Below, piece by piece: positions 36,694-43,999 of a stretch of 64,000 bases of DNA. Every line of letters begins with the position of its first letter. Positions within the stretch are counted from its first letter, which is position 1. The position numbers and the translations under genes were made by a program. This DNA is from Enterococcus sp. DIV0212c. Its GTDB lineage: Bacteria > Bacillota > Bacilli > Lactobacillales > Enterococcaceae. The notes beneath the pieces were generated by a model that was not told where the DNA came from, made no database searches, and saw only the letters and a program-made list of their open reading frames with translations. The stretch is taken from NCBI RefSeq assembly GCF_017377505.1, contig NZ_JAFREN010000018.1, forward strand, positions 57,921 to 121,920, read 5' to 3'.

Positions 36694-36789
36694 ATGAAAA
36701 AACTAACAGCGAAACAAGAAGATAAAGTAAAAGGCGGGAAATTTTGCGTAGTAGATGCGTGGGGCTTAAAGTTATTCTGTTGGTATTAA
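36694..36789 (+). CDS. Leader peptide gene P10
   Basis: This 31-codon gene has the site AGAGGAAGAG. The core is identical to P9; the leader has Asp10 instead of Gly10. It is the last peptide gene before a terminator at 36822. Confidence 0.82.
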   Translation: MKKLTAKQEDKVKGGKFCVVDAWGLKLFCWY

Positions 36790-36821
36790 AAAGCGAGTAG
36801 AAAATTTAATCACATAAGAAC

Positions 36822-36865
36822 AAAAAAGCGGAGATCAGCAGTAAAGTTCTCTTCGCTTTTTTGTA
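36822..36865 (+). terminator. Terminator after the peptide array
   Basis: AAAAAAGCG-GAGA pairs with TCTC-TT-CGCTTTTTT (two-base bulge) and ends in a T-run. It separates the peptide operon from the Agr-like locus. Confidence 0.75.
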
Positions 36866-37016
36866 TTTTTACACTTAGGAATAGAAAATGAACGTTTACG
36901 CGATAAAAGACACTCTTTTTATCAGTTAAAGCAACGAATTTGATGATTCAAGCAATAACTATCATTACTAGTTATTTATTTGGTAAAGTTAATTCAAGGA
37001 AACGGAGGGAATAAAC

Positions 37017-37613
37017 GTGGAGAAAAATATTTGGAATTTATGGAATGTGGAAAGCTATATAAGCAACCTGATTTTGAGCTTTATTATAGATGGACATGAA
37101 GAGTTGAATCGTATCGATTACTTAAAATGTAAACTCGGAATTGAATCAATAGTCATCAATGTATCTAAATTACTGTTTATCTACAGTACAGCATTTCTTC
37201 TAAATATTGGATTTGAAACATTTATTCTACACCTGAGTTTTCTGACTATTAGAGTATTTGCATATGGAGATCATGCTGGTAGTAGTTTTGGTTGTATCGT
37301 TACGAGTATCTTATTATTTGTTGGATCTGCCGGAGTTCTTACTGGTGGAATCTTAATTCCGATGGAAGGATTGATTTTCTTACAAGTCATTAATGGATTG
37401 ATATTAAGCAAATACGCACCAAAAGCAACAAGTAAAAATCCGATTGGCAGTGATGAAAAAAAGAAACGAAGAAGAATGCAAGCCTTGAGTTCGTGTCTGA
37501 TTATGACGGTTATTATGATATGTGTTCCAGTATTACTAATACAAAATCTTATGGTTATTGGAAATGTTTTATCTGGTATGAGTGTTTTACCATTAAAAAT
37601 AAAAAAGGATTAG
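37017..37613 (+). CDS. AgrB-like accessory gene regulator protease
   Basis: This 198-residue membrane cysteine protease has about six hydrophobic segments. The AgrB catalytic block is intact: His86 and Cys93 in RVFAYGDHAGSSFGCIVTSI, matching the His/Cys pair of the family. A basic loop (KKKRRRMQ) follows. It should cut the C-terminal tail of the pro-peptide encoded 14 bases downstream and form a thiolactone. It starts with GTG at 37017 after CGGAGGG. FsrB of E. faecalis is a relative. Confidence 0.9.
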   Translation: MEKNIWNLWNVESYISNLILSFIIDGHEELNRIDYLKCKLGIESIVINVSKLLFIYSTAFLLNIGFETFILHLSFLTIRVFAYGDHAGSSFGCIVTSILLFVGSAGVLTGGILIPMEGLIFLQVINGLILSKYAPKATSKNPIGSDEKKKRRRMQALSSCLIMTVIMICVPVLLIQNLMVIGNVLSGMSVLPLKIKKD

Positions 37614-37626
37614 GGGAGAATAGAAA

Positions 37627-37746
37627 ATGAAAAAGTTATTGTTTAGATTATTTGCTGGTTGGGGAAGTCAAAATTTAGTTATGTGTTGTGGTTTTTTTGC
37701 TGATGAAGTTCTAATTCCAGCAGAATTAAAGGAACAATTAAAATAA
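37627..37746 (+). CDS. AgrD-like autoinducer pro-peptide, 39 aa
   Basis: The three parts of AgrD are visible: an N-terminal amphipathic helix (MKKLLFRLFAGWG), a core (SQNLVMCCGFFA) and an acidic tail (DEVLIPAELKEQLK) closely matching the DEVEVPKEL tail of staphylococcal AgrD. By analogy AgrB would cut after Ala25, and Cys21 would form a five-residue thiolactone ring CGFFA with an N-terminal tail containing Cys20. The site GGGGAG precedes the ATG. The N-terminal trimming point is unknown. Confidence 0.85.
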   Translation: MKKLLFRLFAGWGSQNLVMCCGFFADEVLIPAELKEQLK

Positions 37747-37757
37747 TATCATTAGTT

Positions 37758-37792
37758 AATAACAGCCTAGTAATGGAGCTGTTATTTTTTTG
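37758..37792 (+). terminator. Terminator after the AgrBD-like pair
   Basis: AATAACAGC (37758-37766) pairs with GCTGTTATT (37778-37786), followed by T-run. It separates the signal genes from the kinases, unlike the single agrBDCA transcript of staphylococci. Confidence 0.8.
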
Positions 37793-37815
37793 CTTTATGA
37801 ATGACTAAAATTAAT

Positions 37816-37844
37816 TTGCTTTGATAATTAATAATATGTATAAT
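37816..37844 (+). promoter_or_regulatory. Promoter of kinase gene 1
   Basis: TTGCTT (37816-37821), 17-base spacer, TATAAT (37839-37844). The same two hexamers with the same spacing precede kinase 2. Confidence 0.65.
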
Positions 37845-37876
37845 TTAAATATCATTAAAATGGAGGTTATGTTCTA

Positions 37877-39187
37877 TTGGACAGAAATAGTTTTGTGTTT
37901 TTATTTGGAGCGGCGTCCCAAATGATTTTTGATTATATCATTTTTAAATTGTTGATAGGAAAGAATAATTTTCAAAAAAAGGAAATCATTTTGCTACTAG
38001 TTGGATCATTAATTATAGGAAATCTTTTCTTTTATATGGGAAGTTTTACCATAGTTATGATGATTCTCTTTTTATTGTTTCTTGGTATGCTTTTTGTGGA
38101 CTTTAAAAAAATATATATTGCTGGTGCAATGTCATATGCTCTTATAATATCCGTTATATGTGACCATATTTCGGGAGTGTTGGATGCCTATTTGTGGAAG
38201 AACGATAATGTTGAAGTATCTTTCTGGTCTGCTCTAATTCATTTGTTTTTTGGTCTTGGTTTATCTCTTATTATGTCTCTTTTAATTGTTAAATTAAGAA
38301 CATTAGTACATAAAAAGATCCCTTTTATGAATGAATTTGCTCCAATCATTAGTATTATAGGCATTTATATGATGGTCATTTATTACATAAGTATATTATT
38401 AGGAAAATACTTAGGCAACAACACAGAGATCATCACCTTAAACTTAATTTTTTTCATTATCTATTTCTTTATTTCCGTTCTAACCTTTTTCATGTACGCC
38501 AGCTCTACAAGAAACAAATACGAAGCGCAACAAAAAGAACTGGAATACTTAGCTAACCAGCGTTACATGGAAAGCATGGAAAATCAATTCAAAGAAATCA
38601 GTAAATTTCGCCACGACTATAAAAATATTCTGATGTCGATGGAGAATTTCATTGTTGAGAAGGATATCGAAGGGCTGAATGATTATTATCATTCGGTCGT
38701 CAAAACATCTTCTCAAGTGATTGAACAAAACAATTATAAATTAGAGAAATTAGGAAATATTCAAGTAAGAGAGTTAAAAAGTATCCTGGCTTCAAAACTG
38801 ATCACCGCACAAGAAAAGGGAATCAATACGAAAGTAGAAGTGACCGAAATTGTTGATAAGGTCAATATGGATTCAGTGGCGCTAGTCAGAGTGTTAGGGA
38901 TATTTTTAGATAATGCGATTGAAGAATTGGAGTATTTAGGAAGCGGACTTTTGTCTGTAGCATTGTATCAAGATGAAAAAGCAGTGCATGTTATTTTGCA
39001 AAATAGCTGTCGAGAAGATATTCCTAAATTTCACAAGTTGAAAACAAGAGGCTTTTCTACGAAAGGAACAAATCGTGGAAATGGCTTAAGTAATGTTCAA
39101 GAAATTATTGCAGAAGCGGATAATTTATTTTTATCTACATCAATCGTGGATGATTTATTTACGCAAAAATTAGTAATTGAGTTTTAA
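37877..39187 (+). CDS. AgrC-like sensor histidine kinase 1
   Basis: This 436-residue kinase of the AgrC/ComD (HPK10) type has about six membrane helices in residues 1-208, then a dimerisation helix with phospho-acceptor His246 in SKFRHDYKNI, N-box FLDNAIEEL and G-box GTNRGNGLSNV. It starts with TTG at 37877, ten bases after GGAGG. From about residue 150 it is nearly identical to kinase 2, while residues 1-146 are only distantly similar. The membrane part of such kinases decides which peptide is sensed. Confidence 0.9.
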   Translation: MDRNSFVFLFGAASQMIFDYIIFKLLIGKNNFQKKEIILLLVGSLIIGNLFFYMGSFTIVMMILFLLFLGMLFVDFKKIYIAGAMSYALIISVICDHISGVLDAYLWKNDNVEVSFWSALIHLFFGLGLSLIMSLLIVKLRTLVHKKIPFMNEFAPIISIIGIYMMVIYYISILLGKYLGNNTEIITLNLIFFIIYFFISVLTFFMYASSTRNKYEAQQKELEYLANQRYMESMENQFKEISKFRHDYKNILMSMENFIVEKDIEGLNDYYHSVVKTSSQVIEQNNYKLEKLGNIQVRELKSILASKLITAQEKGINTKVEVTEIVDKVNMDSVALVRVLGIFLDNAIEELEYLGSGLLSVALYQDEKAVHVILQNSCREDIPKFHKLKTRGFSTKGTNRGNGLSNVQEIIAEADNLFLSTSIVDDLFTQKLVIEF

Positions 39188-39331
39188 ATGAAAAGAGAAG
39201 TGATGTTGGAGGAGTCAGAAGTGAATGGTGTAATGCACAATTTATTCAATGCTCGAGTAGATAATCCCGATGAGTTATTAAGTCAAGTATTACTCTGGTT
39301 TGCTTTATTCAAGATAGTATATGTAATTTAA
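39188..39331 (+). CDS. Small unknown ORF between the two kinases
   Basis: This 47-codon frame starts on the base after the stop codon of kinase 1. A better ribosome site (TTGGAGGAG) favours an internal GTG at 39221, giving 36 residues beginning MNGVMHNLFNARVDNPDELL and ending in a hydrophobic tail (LLWFALFKIVYVI). It does not look like AgrD or like the array peptides. It may be a gene remnant left by the duplication or a small membrane peptide. Confidence 0.35.
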   Translation: MKREVMLEESEVNGVMHNLFNARVDNPDELLSQVLLWFALFKIVYVI

Positions 39332-39470
39332 GTATCTTTAAGAATTTTTTTGTTTTCTATTAGAATTAAATGATCTAACCTTAATTTGTATTGTTTTTTT
39401 GTAAAGGAATAATTAAAATAAAAGTGACACTCAAAAAGCAATTCATTTTTACTTTTATAATAAAAATAAT

Positions 39471-39499
39471 TTGCTTAACCTTATATAAGCCTGTATAAT
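39471..39499 (+). promoter_or_regulatory. Promoter of kinase gene 2
   Basis: TTGCTT (39471-39476), 17-base spacer, TATAAT (39494-39499), matching the promoter of kinase 1 in both boxes and spacing. The rest of 39332-39470 is A+T-rich with nothing recognisable. Confidence 0.65.
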
Positions 39500-39537
39500 T
39501 TTAATAACACTAAATATGAAAGGCTTGTTATTTAAAT

Positions 39538-40842
39538 ATGTTAAATAATTTGATTGAACCGATATTAGCTGGAGTTCAAGTAGTTTTTTGCTATGTAAAT
39601 ATTAAAATACTATTTAGACAAAAATTTAAAGTTAGTGAATTAGCTTTGTTATTAATTGGAGCGTTTGCTATATCAATCAGTTATTCAGTTATTGGTGTAT
39701 ATGGTGCAATTGCTATGATTATATTTTTATTACTCTTGGGGAATTATTTTATTGAAGGAAAATTTTTATACATAGCAGGTACATTATCATATTCAATAAT
39801 AATAATGATAATTAGTGATCACGTTTCTAGTGTGATAAATATAAATATTTGGAGAGTTTCTGACGTGATGGTAACTAATAAAAGTGCAGTTCTACATCTA
39901 CTAATCAGTGTACCGTTTTCCGTTGGAATTACTACTTTTATAGCTAAATTAAAACCAACTATAGAGAAAAAAGTACCATTTCTGCACGAATTTACTCCAA
40001 TCATCAGTATTATAGGTATTTATATGATGGCCATCTATTACATAAGTATATTTCTAGGAAAGTACTTAGGCAACAACGCGGAGATCGTCACTTTAAATCT
40101 CGTTTTCTTCATCATCTATTTCTTTATTTCTATCCTAACCTTTTTCATGTACGCCAGCTCTACAAGAAACAAATACGAAGCACAACAAAAAGAACTGGAA
40201 CACTTAGCTAACCAACGTTATATGGAAAGCATGGAAAATCAATTCAAAGAAATCAGTAAATTTCGCCACGACTATAAAAATATTCTGATGTCGATGGAGA
40301 ATTTCATTGTTGAGAAGGATATCGAAGGGTTGAATGACTATTATCATTCGGTCGTCAAAACATCTTCCCAAGTGATCGAACAAAACAATTACAAATTAGA
40401 AAAATTAGGAAATATCCAAGTAAGAGAGTTAAAAAGTATTATAGCTTCAAAACTGATCACCGCACAAGAAAACGGAATCAATACGAAAGTAGAAGTGACC
40501 GAAATTGTTGATAAGGTCAATATGGATTCAGTGGCGCTAGTCAGAGTGCTAGGGATATTTTTAGATAATGCGATTGAAGAATTGGAGTATTTAGGTAGTG
40601 GACTTTTGTCTGTAGCATTGTATCAAGATGAAAAAGCAGTGCATGTTATTTTACAAAACAGCTGTCGAGAAGATATTCCTAAATTTCACAAGTTGAAAAC
40701 AAGAGGCTTTTCTACGAAAGGAACAAATCGTGGAAATGGCTTAAGCAATGTTCAAGAAATTATTGCAGAAGCGGATAATTTATTTTTATCTACATCAATC
40801 GTAGATGATTTATTTACGCAGAAATTAGTAATTGAGTTTTAG
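39538..40842 (+). CDS. AgrC-like sensor histidine kinase 2
   Basis: This 434-residue paralogue of kinase 1 has the same architecture, with phospho-acceptor His244. From the EF-P-IISIIGIYMM block (about residue 151) to the stop it aligns with kinase 1 without gaps, and the cytoplasmic part differs at only a few residues (Tyr to His, Leu to Ile, Lys to Asn). The first 144 residues share only scattered positions such as YIAG..SY and DH.S. It lies 15 bases before the response regulator gene, so it is the kinase co-transcribed with it. Confidence 0.9.
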   Translation: MLNNLIEPILAGVQVVFCYVNIKILFRQKFKVSELALLLIGAFAISISYSVIGVYGAIAMIIFLLLLGNYFIEGKFLYIAGTLSYSIIIMIISDHVSSVININIWRVSDVMVTNKSAVLHLLISVPFSVGITTFIAKLKPTIEKKVPFLHEFTPIISIIGIYMMAIYYISIFLGKYLGNNAEIVTLNLVFFIIYFFISILTFFMYASSTRNKYEAQQKELEHLANQRYMESMENQFKEISKFRHDYKNILMSMENFIVEKDIEGLNDYYHSVVKTSSQVIEQNNYKLEKLGNIQVRELKSIIASKLITAQENGINTKVEVTEIVDKVNMDSVALVRVLGIFLDNAIEELEYLGSGLLSVALYQDEKAVHVILQNSCREDIPKFHKLKTRGFSTKGTNRGNGLSNVQEIIAEADNLFLSTSIVDDLFTQKLVIEF

Positions 40843-40857
40843 AGATGGAGGGAAAAA

Positions 40858-41577
40858 ATGCTGTCGATTATTATATGTGAAGATGATTGGAAACAGCGCC
40901 AGTTGTTGGAGCAATATGTGAAAAATTATATTATGATGGAAAATTTAGATATGGAATTAGTATTTTCCACGGGGAATCCAACAGAAGTTTTAGAATATGT
41001 TAAAAGTAAACCTAAATTTATGGGCCTTTATTTTTTTGATGTAGATTTACAGCATGAAATGTCAGGTTTGACTTTAGCCGCTGAAATCCGCAAGTATGAT
41101 GATTTGGGTAAAATCGTCTTTGTAACGACGCATGGAGAGCTTTCTTATTTAACATTTACATACAAAGTAGAGGCAATGGATTACATTATTAAAGATTCAC
41201 AAGAGACGATTCAAGCGAGAGTCTGCGAATGTATTAGAATCGCTCATGAGCGTAGTCAAAATGATCGTAGTGGTAAAAAGAATTTTTTCAAATTTAAAAC
41301 AGGGGATTCTGTACGATCGATCGATGTAAACGATGTTATCTTTTTTGAATCTTCTATCTCTTCACATAAAGTGATCATGCATCTAGAGAATGGGGAAGAA
41401 GAATTTTACGGTGCCTTAAAAGATATCGAAGATCAGTACGAAGAGTTTTATCGTTGTCATAAATCATTTTTGATTAATAAAAACCATATCTCAGAGATAC
41501 AAAAGAAAGAACGAACAGTTGAAATGAGCAATGGTGAAACCTGTCTTGTTTCTGTAAGAGCTATGAAAAATTTATGA
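40858..41577 (+). CDS. AgrA-like response regulator with LytTR DNA-binding domain
   Basis: This 239-residue protein has a receiver domain (ICEDD near residue 7; probable phospho-acceptor Asp61 in YFFDVDL; THGELSYLTFTYKVEAMDYIIKD closely like AgrA) and a C-terminal LytTR domain (FKTGDSVRSIDVNDVIFFESS..HKV, FYRCHKSFLINKNHI). It should bind paired direct repeats near promoters of agr-like and peptide operons. FsrA of E. faecalis is the nearest known relative by type. The site ATGGAGGG precedes the ATG. Confidence 0.92.
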   Translation: MLSIIICEDDWKQRQLLEQYVKNYIMMENLDMELVFSTGNPTEVLEYVKSKPKFMGLYFFDVDLQHEMSGLTLAAEIRKYDDLGKIVFVTTHGELSYLTFTYKVEAMDYIIKDSQETIQARVCECIRIAHERSQNDRSGKKNFFKFKTGDSVRSIDVNDVIFFESSISSHKVIMHLENGEEEFYGALKDIEDQYEEFYRCHKSFLINKNHISEIQKKERTVEMSNGETCLVSVRAMKNL

Positions 41578-41583
41578 GTTTTC

Positions 41584-41622
41584 AAAAGCAACATAGACCC
41601 TAAGGTTTTATGTTGCTTTTTT
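41584..41622 (+). terminator. Terminator after the Agr-like locus, right edge of the island
   Basis: AAAAGCAACATA (41584-41595) pairs with TATGTTGCTTTT (41609-41620), then T-run. Confidence 0.8.
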
Positions 41623-41795
41623 CGTTTTTTCAGTTTGACAATTCCCTTCAAACGATGTAAATTATACAATTATTGGTAAATTTGATGAGACGCTCTATAA
41701 TTATCTGGATAAGTTCCTTTTCATTGAGGTACGGCTATGTTAAAATATTATAGAAGAAAATAGGGCAATTGTGCTCTTTAAGGAGGCTTTCATCA

Positions 41796-42158
41796 ATGGC
41801 TGTAAAAATCAAAACACCAGCAGGTACCATTGAGATTACCAATGAGGTTATCGCCACAGTTGTTGGCGGTGCTGCGACAGATATCTATGGAATCGTCGGT
41901 ATGGCTAGTAAAAACCAAATCAAAGATAATTTAAATGGCATTTTGCGTAAAGAAAATTATTCTAAAGGCGTTGTCGTACGTCAAGAAGAAAATGGCGTTG
42001 CGGTCGACGTATATACAATCGTAAGTTATGGAACAAAAATTTCAGAAGTTTCTCGTAATGTACAAGAAAAAGTAAAATATAACCTTGAAACACTATTAGG
42101 TGTGACAGCTAATTCAGTCAACGTATTTGTGCAAGGTGTTCGTGTGTTGCCTGACTAG
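41796..42158 (+). CDS. Asp23/Gls24-family protein (YloU)
   Basis: This 120-residue alkaline-shock-family protein has MAVKIKTPAGTIEITNEVIATVVGGAA..YGIVGMAS and a C-terminal VNVFVQGVRV. It starts at ATG 41796 after AAGGAGG. The gene lies directly before the fatty acid kinase gene, as in other Firmicutes. Its precise role is unclear; relatives sit at the membrane and affect envelope stress. Confidence 0.9.
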   Translation: MAVKIKTPAGTIEITNEVIATVVGGAATDIYGIVGMASKNQIKDNLNGILRKENYSKGVVVRQEENGVAVDVYTIVSYGTKISEVSRNVQEKVKYNLETLLGVTANSVNVFVQGVRVLPD

Positions 42159-42225
42159 GTAGCCAGCTGTTTGAATAGATGAATTTTTATCTATTTGCAG
42201 TGAATCTCAAAGGAGGATTTTTTAG

Positions 42226-43896
42226 GTGAATGTAACAGAAATCAGTGCAAGTCAGTTCCAAGAGATGGTTCAGGCTGGCGCGAGTCGTCTGCATGTGAAT
42301 GCAGAATATGTCAACTCATTGAATGTTTTCCCTGTGCCAGATGGCGATACAGGAACAAATATGAACTTATCCATGACAAGCGGAGCGAAAGCAGTAGCGG
42401 ATTCTCGCTCTGAAAAAGTCGGAGAACTAACAACGATTCTTTCAAAAGGCTTATTAATGGGCGCTAGAGGGAACTCTGGTGTTATCTTATCGCAATTATT
42501 CCGTGGTTTTTCTAAACAAATTCCAGATGTTGAGACGTTGAATGCAAAAGATTTAGCAGCAGCGTTTACTCATGGTGTTGAGACTGCTTATAAAGCGGTA
42601 ATGAAACCAGTAGAAGGAACAATTTTGACTGTTTCCCGTGAAGCTGCCCGTTCTGGTGAACGTAAGGCAAAAGAAACTGATGACTGTATCGAAGTAATGG
42701 AAGCGGTCGTTAAAGGTGCCAAGCGTGCGTTAGCTAAAACACCTGATCTTTTACCAGTTTTAAAAGAAGTCGGTGTTGTTGACAGTGGTGGTCAAGGCTT
42801 GTTATTTATCTATGAAGGATTCTTAGAAGCATTGTCAGGTGAATTTTTAGCAACAGAAATTTACGAACCATCTCCTGGAGAAATGGATGAAATGGTCAAT
42901 GCTGAACATCATCGTGGTGTCAGCGGACATGTAGCAACTGAAGATATCAAATTCGGTTATTGTACAGAAATCATGGTTCAAATCGGTGAAGGTCCAACAG
43001 TGGATAGCGATTTCGATTATGAATCATTTAGAAACTACTTAAATGAATTAGGTGATTCGTTACTTGTTGTAAATGACGATGAAATCATCAAAGTACATGT
43101 GCATACAGAACATCCTGGTGAAGTTATGAACTATGGTCAAAAATTTGGTTCATTAGTAAAAATCAAAGTAGATAATATGCGTTTACAGCATGAAACCTTG
43201 GTGGAACATGACGCCAAAGCAGCAGCTCCAAAAGCGCGTGTCCCATATGCGGTTATTGCAATCGCAGCAGGAGACGGTGTTCAAGAATTGTTCCGCAGTC
43301 TGGGTGCGAGCTATATTATCAGCGGCGGTCAAACAATGAACCCAAGTACAGAAGATATTTTGAAGGCTGTTAAAGAAGTTAACGCTGATCAAGTAATTAT
43401 TTTACCTAATAATAAAAATATCTTCATGGCGGCCGATCAAGCAGCAGAAGTAGCAGATATTCCAGTAGCAGTCGTTCCAACAAAAACGATTTCTCAAGGA
43501 ATGACAGCAATGCTTGCGTTCAACGATCAGCAATCTCTTGAAGATAATAAAACAACAATGACAGAAATGATCGAAAGTGTAGTCAGCGGACAAGTAACAA
43601 CTGCTGTACGTGACACAACGATCGATAATGTCGAAATCAAAAAAGATGACTATCTAGGAATGATCGACGGTAAAATCGTCGTTTCTGAACCAGATATGTT
43701 TAAAGCATCATTGGACACACTAAAACGCATGATCGATGAAGATACAGAAATTGTCACGATTATTGTGGGCGATGGTGGTACAATGAAAGAAGCTGAAAAA
43801 TTCGTAGAAGCATTAGCTGCTGAATATGAAGATTTGGAAACAGAACTTCATGAAGGCGGACAACCTGTTTATCCGTATCTATTTTCAGCTGAATAA
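42226..43896 (+). CDS. fakA: Fatty acid kinase, Dak domain subunit (FakA/YloV)
   Basis: This 556-residue protein has an N-terminal DhaL-type nucleotide domain (NVFPVPDGDTGTNM near residue 30, GARGNSGVILSQ near 84), a middle domain, and a C-terminal DegV-like region (IIILPNNKNI). With a FakB carrier it phosphorylates exogenous fatty acids for phospholipid synthesis, which fits the nearby plsX that handles acyl-phosphates. It starts with GTG at 42226 after AAAGGAGG. Confidence 0.9.
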   Translation: MNVTEISASQFQEMVQAGASRLHVNAEYVNSLNVFPVPDGDTGTNMNLSMTSGAKAVADSRSEKVGELTTILSKGLLMGARGNSGVILSQLFRGFSKQIPDVETLNAKDLAAAFTHGVETAYKAVMKPVEGTILTVSREAARSGERKAKETDDCIEVMEAVVKGAKRALAKTPDLLPVLKEVGVVDSGGQGLLFIYEGFLEALSGEFLATEIYEPSPGEMDEMVNAEHHRGVSGHVATEDIKFGYCTEIMVQIGEGPTVDSDFDYESFRNYLNELGDSLLVVNDDEIIKVHVHTEHPGEVMNYGQKFGSLVKIKVDNMRLQHETLVEHDAKAAAPKARVPYAVIAIAAGDGVQELFRSLGASYIISGGQTMNPSTEDILKAVKEVNADQVIILPNNKNIFMAADQAAEVADIPVAVVPTKTISQGMTAMLAFNDQQSLEDNKTTMTEMIESVVSGQVTTAVRDTTIDNVEIKKDDYLGMIDGKIVVSEPDMFKASLDTLKRMIDEDTEIVTIIVGDGGTMKEAEKFVEALAAEYEDLETELHEGGQPVYPYLFSAE

Positions 43897-43910
43897 TAAA
43901 TGACTTATCG

Positions 43911-43939
43911 AAGCCAGACACTTGTTGTTTGGCTTTTTC
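43911..43939 (+). terminator. Terminator after fakA
   Basis: AAGCCAGACA pairs with TGTTTGGCTT (43926-43935) across a five-base loop, one mismatch, then T-run. Confidence 0.7.
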
Positions 43940-43999
43940 TATAGAAAATAAACAAATAGAGAGTAAAACACGTATCTATTTATGAAAGGAGGAAGAGTG

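Larger units (their letters stand above)
36175..36789 (+). repeat. 173-base tandem repeat carrying P7-P10
   Basis: Start codons at 36175, 36348, 36521 and 36694 are exactly 173 bases apart. Each unit holds a 96-base gene and a 77-base spacer, and the units are nearly identical. The P2/P3 pair has the same 173-base period, and P5/P6 a 166-base period, so the whole array grew by unequal duplication. Confidence 0.9.
38341..40842 (+). repeat. Long direct repeat within the kinase genes (38341-39187 and 39996-40842)
   Basis: The 3-prime halves of the two kinase genes align without gaps at a constant offset of 1655 bases for about 850 bases. Differences are mostly synonymous, and they are denser near the left end, which suggests recent duplication or continuing gene conversion of the catalytic half. 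Confidence 0.85.

Noticed and set aside
35361..36789. Regularly spaced repeats that at first sight resemble a CRISPR array
   Set aside because: Each unit contains an intact start, ribosome site, leader and stop, and the period is 151-173 bases with coding identity. There are no short identical repeats with unique spacers and no cas genes.
29876..36789. Lanthipeptide or sactipeptide cluster
   Set aside because: The ABC pair is LanF/LanE-like, but there is no LanB, LanC, LanM, radical-SAM, YcaO or other modification gene, and the cores lack the Ser/Thr-Cys patterns of lantibiotics.
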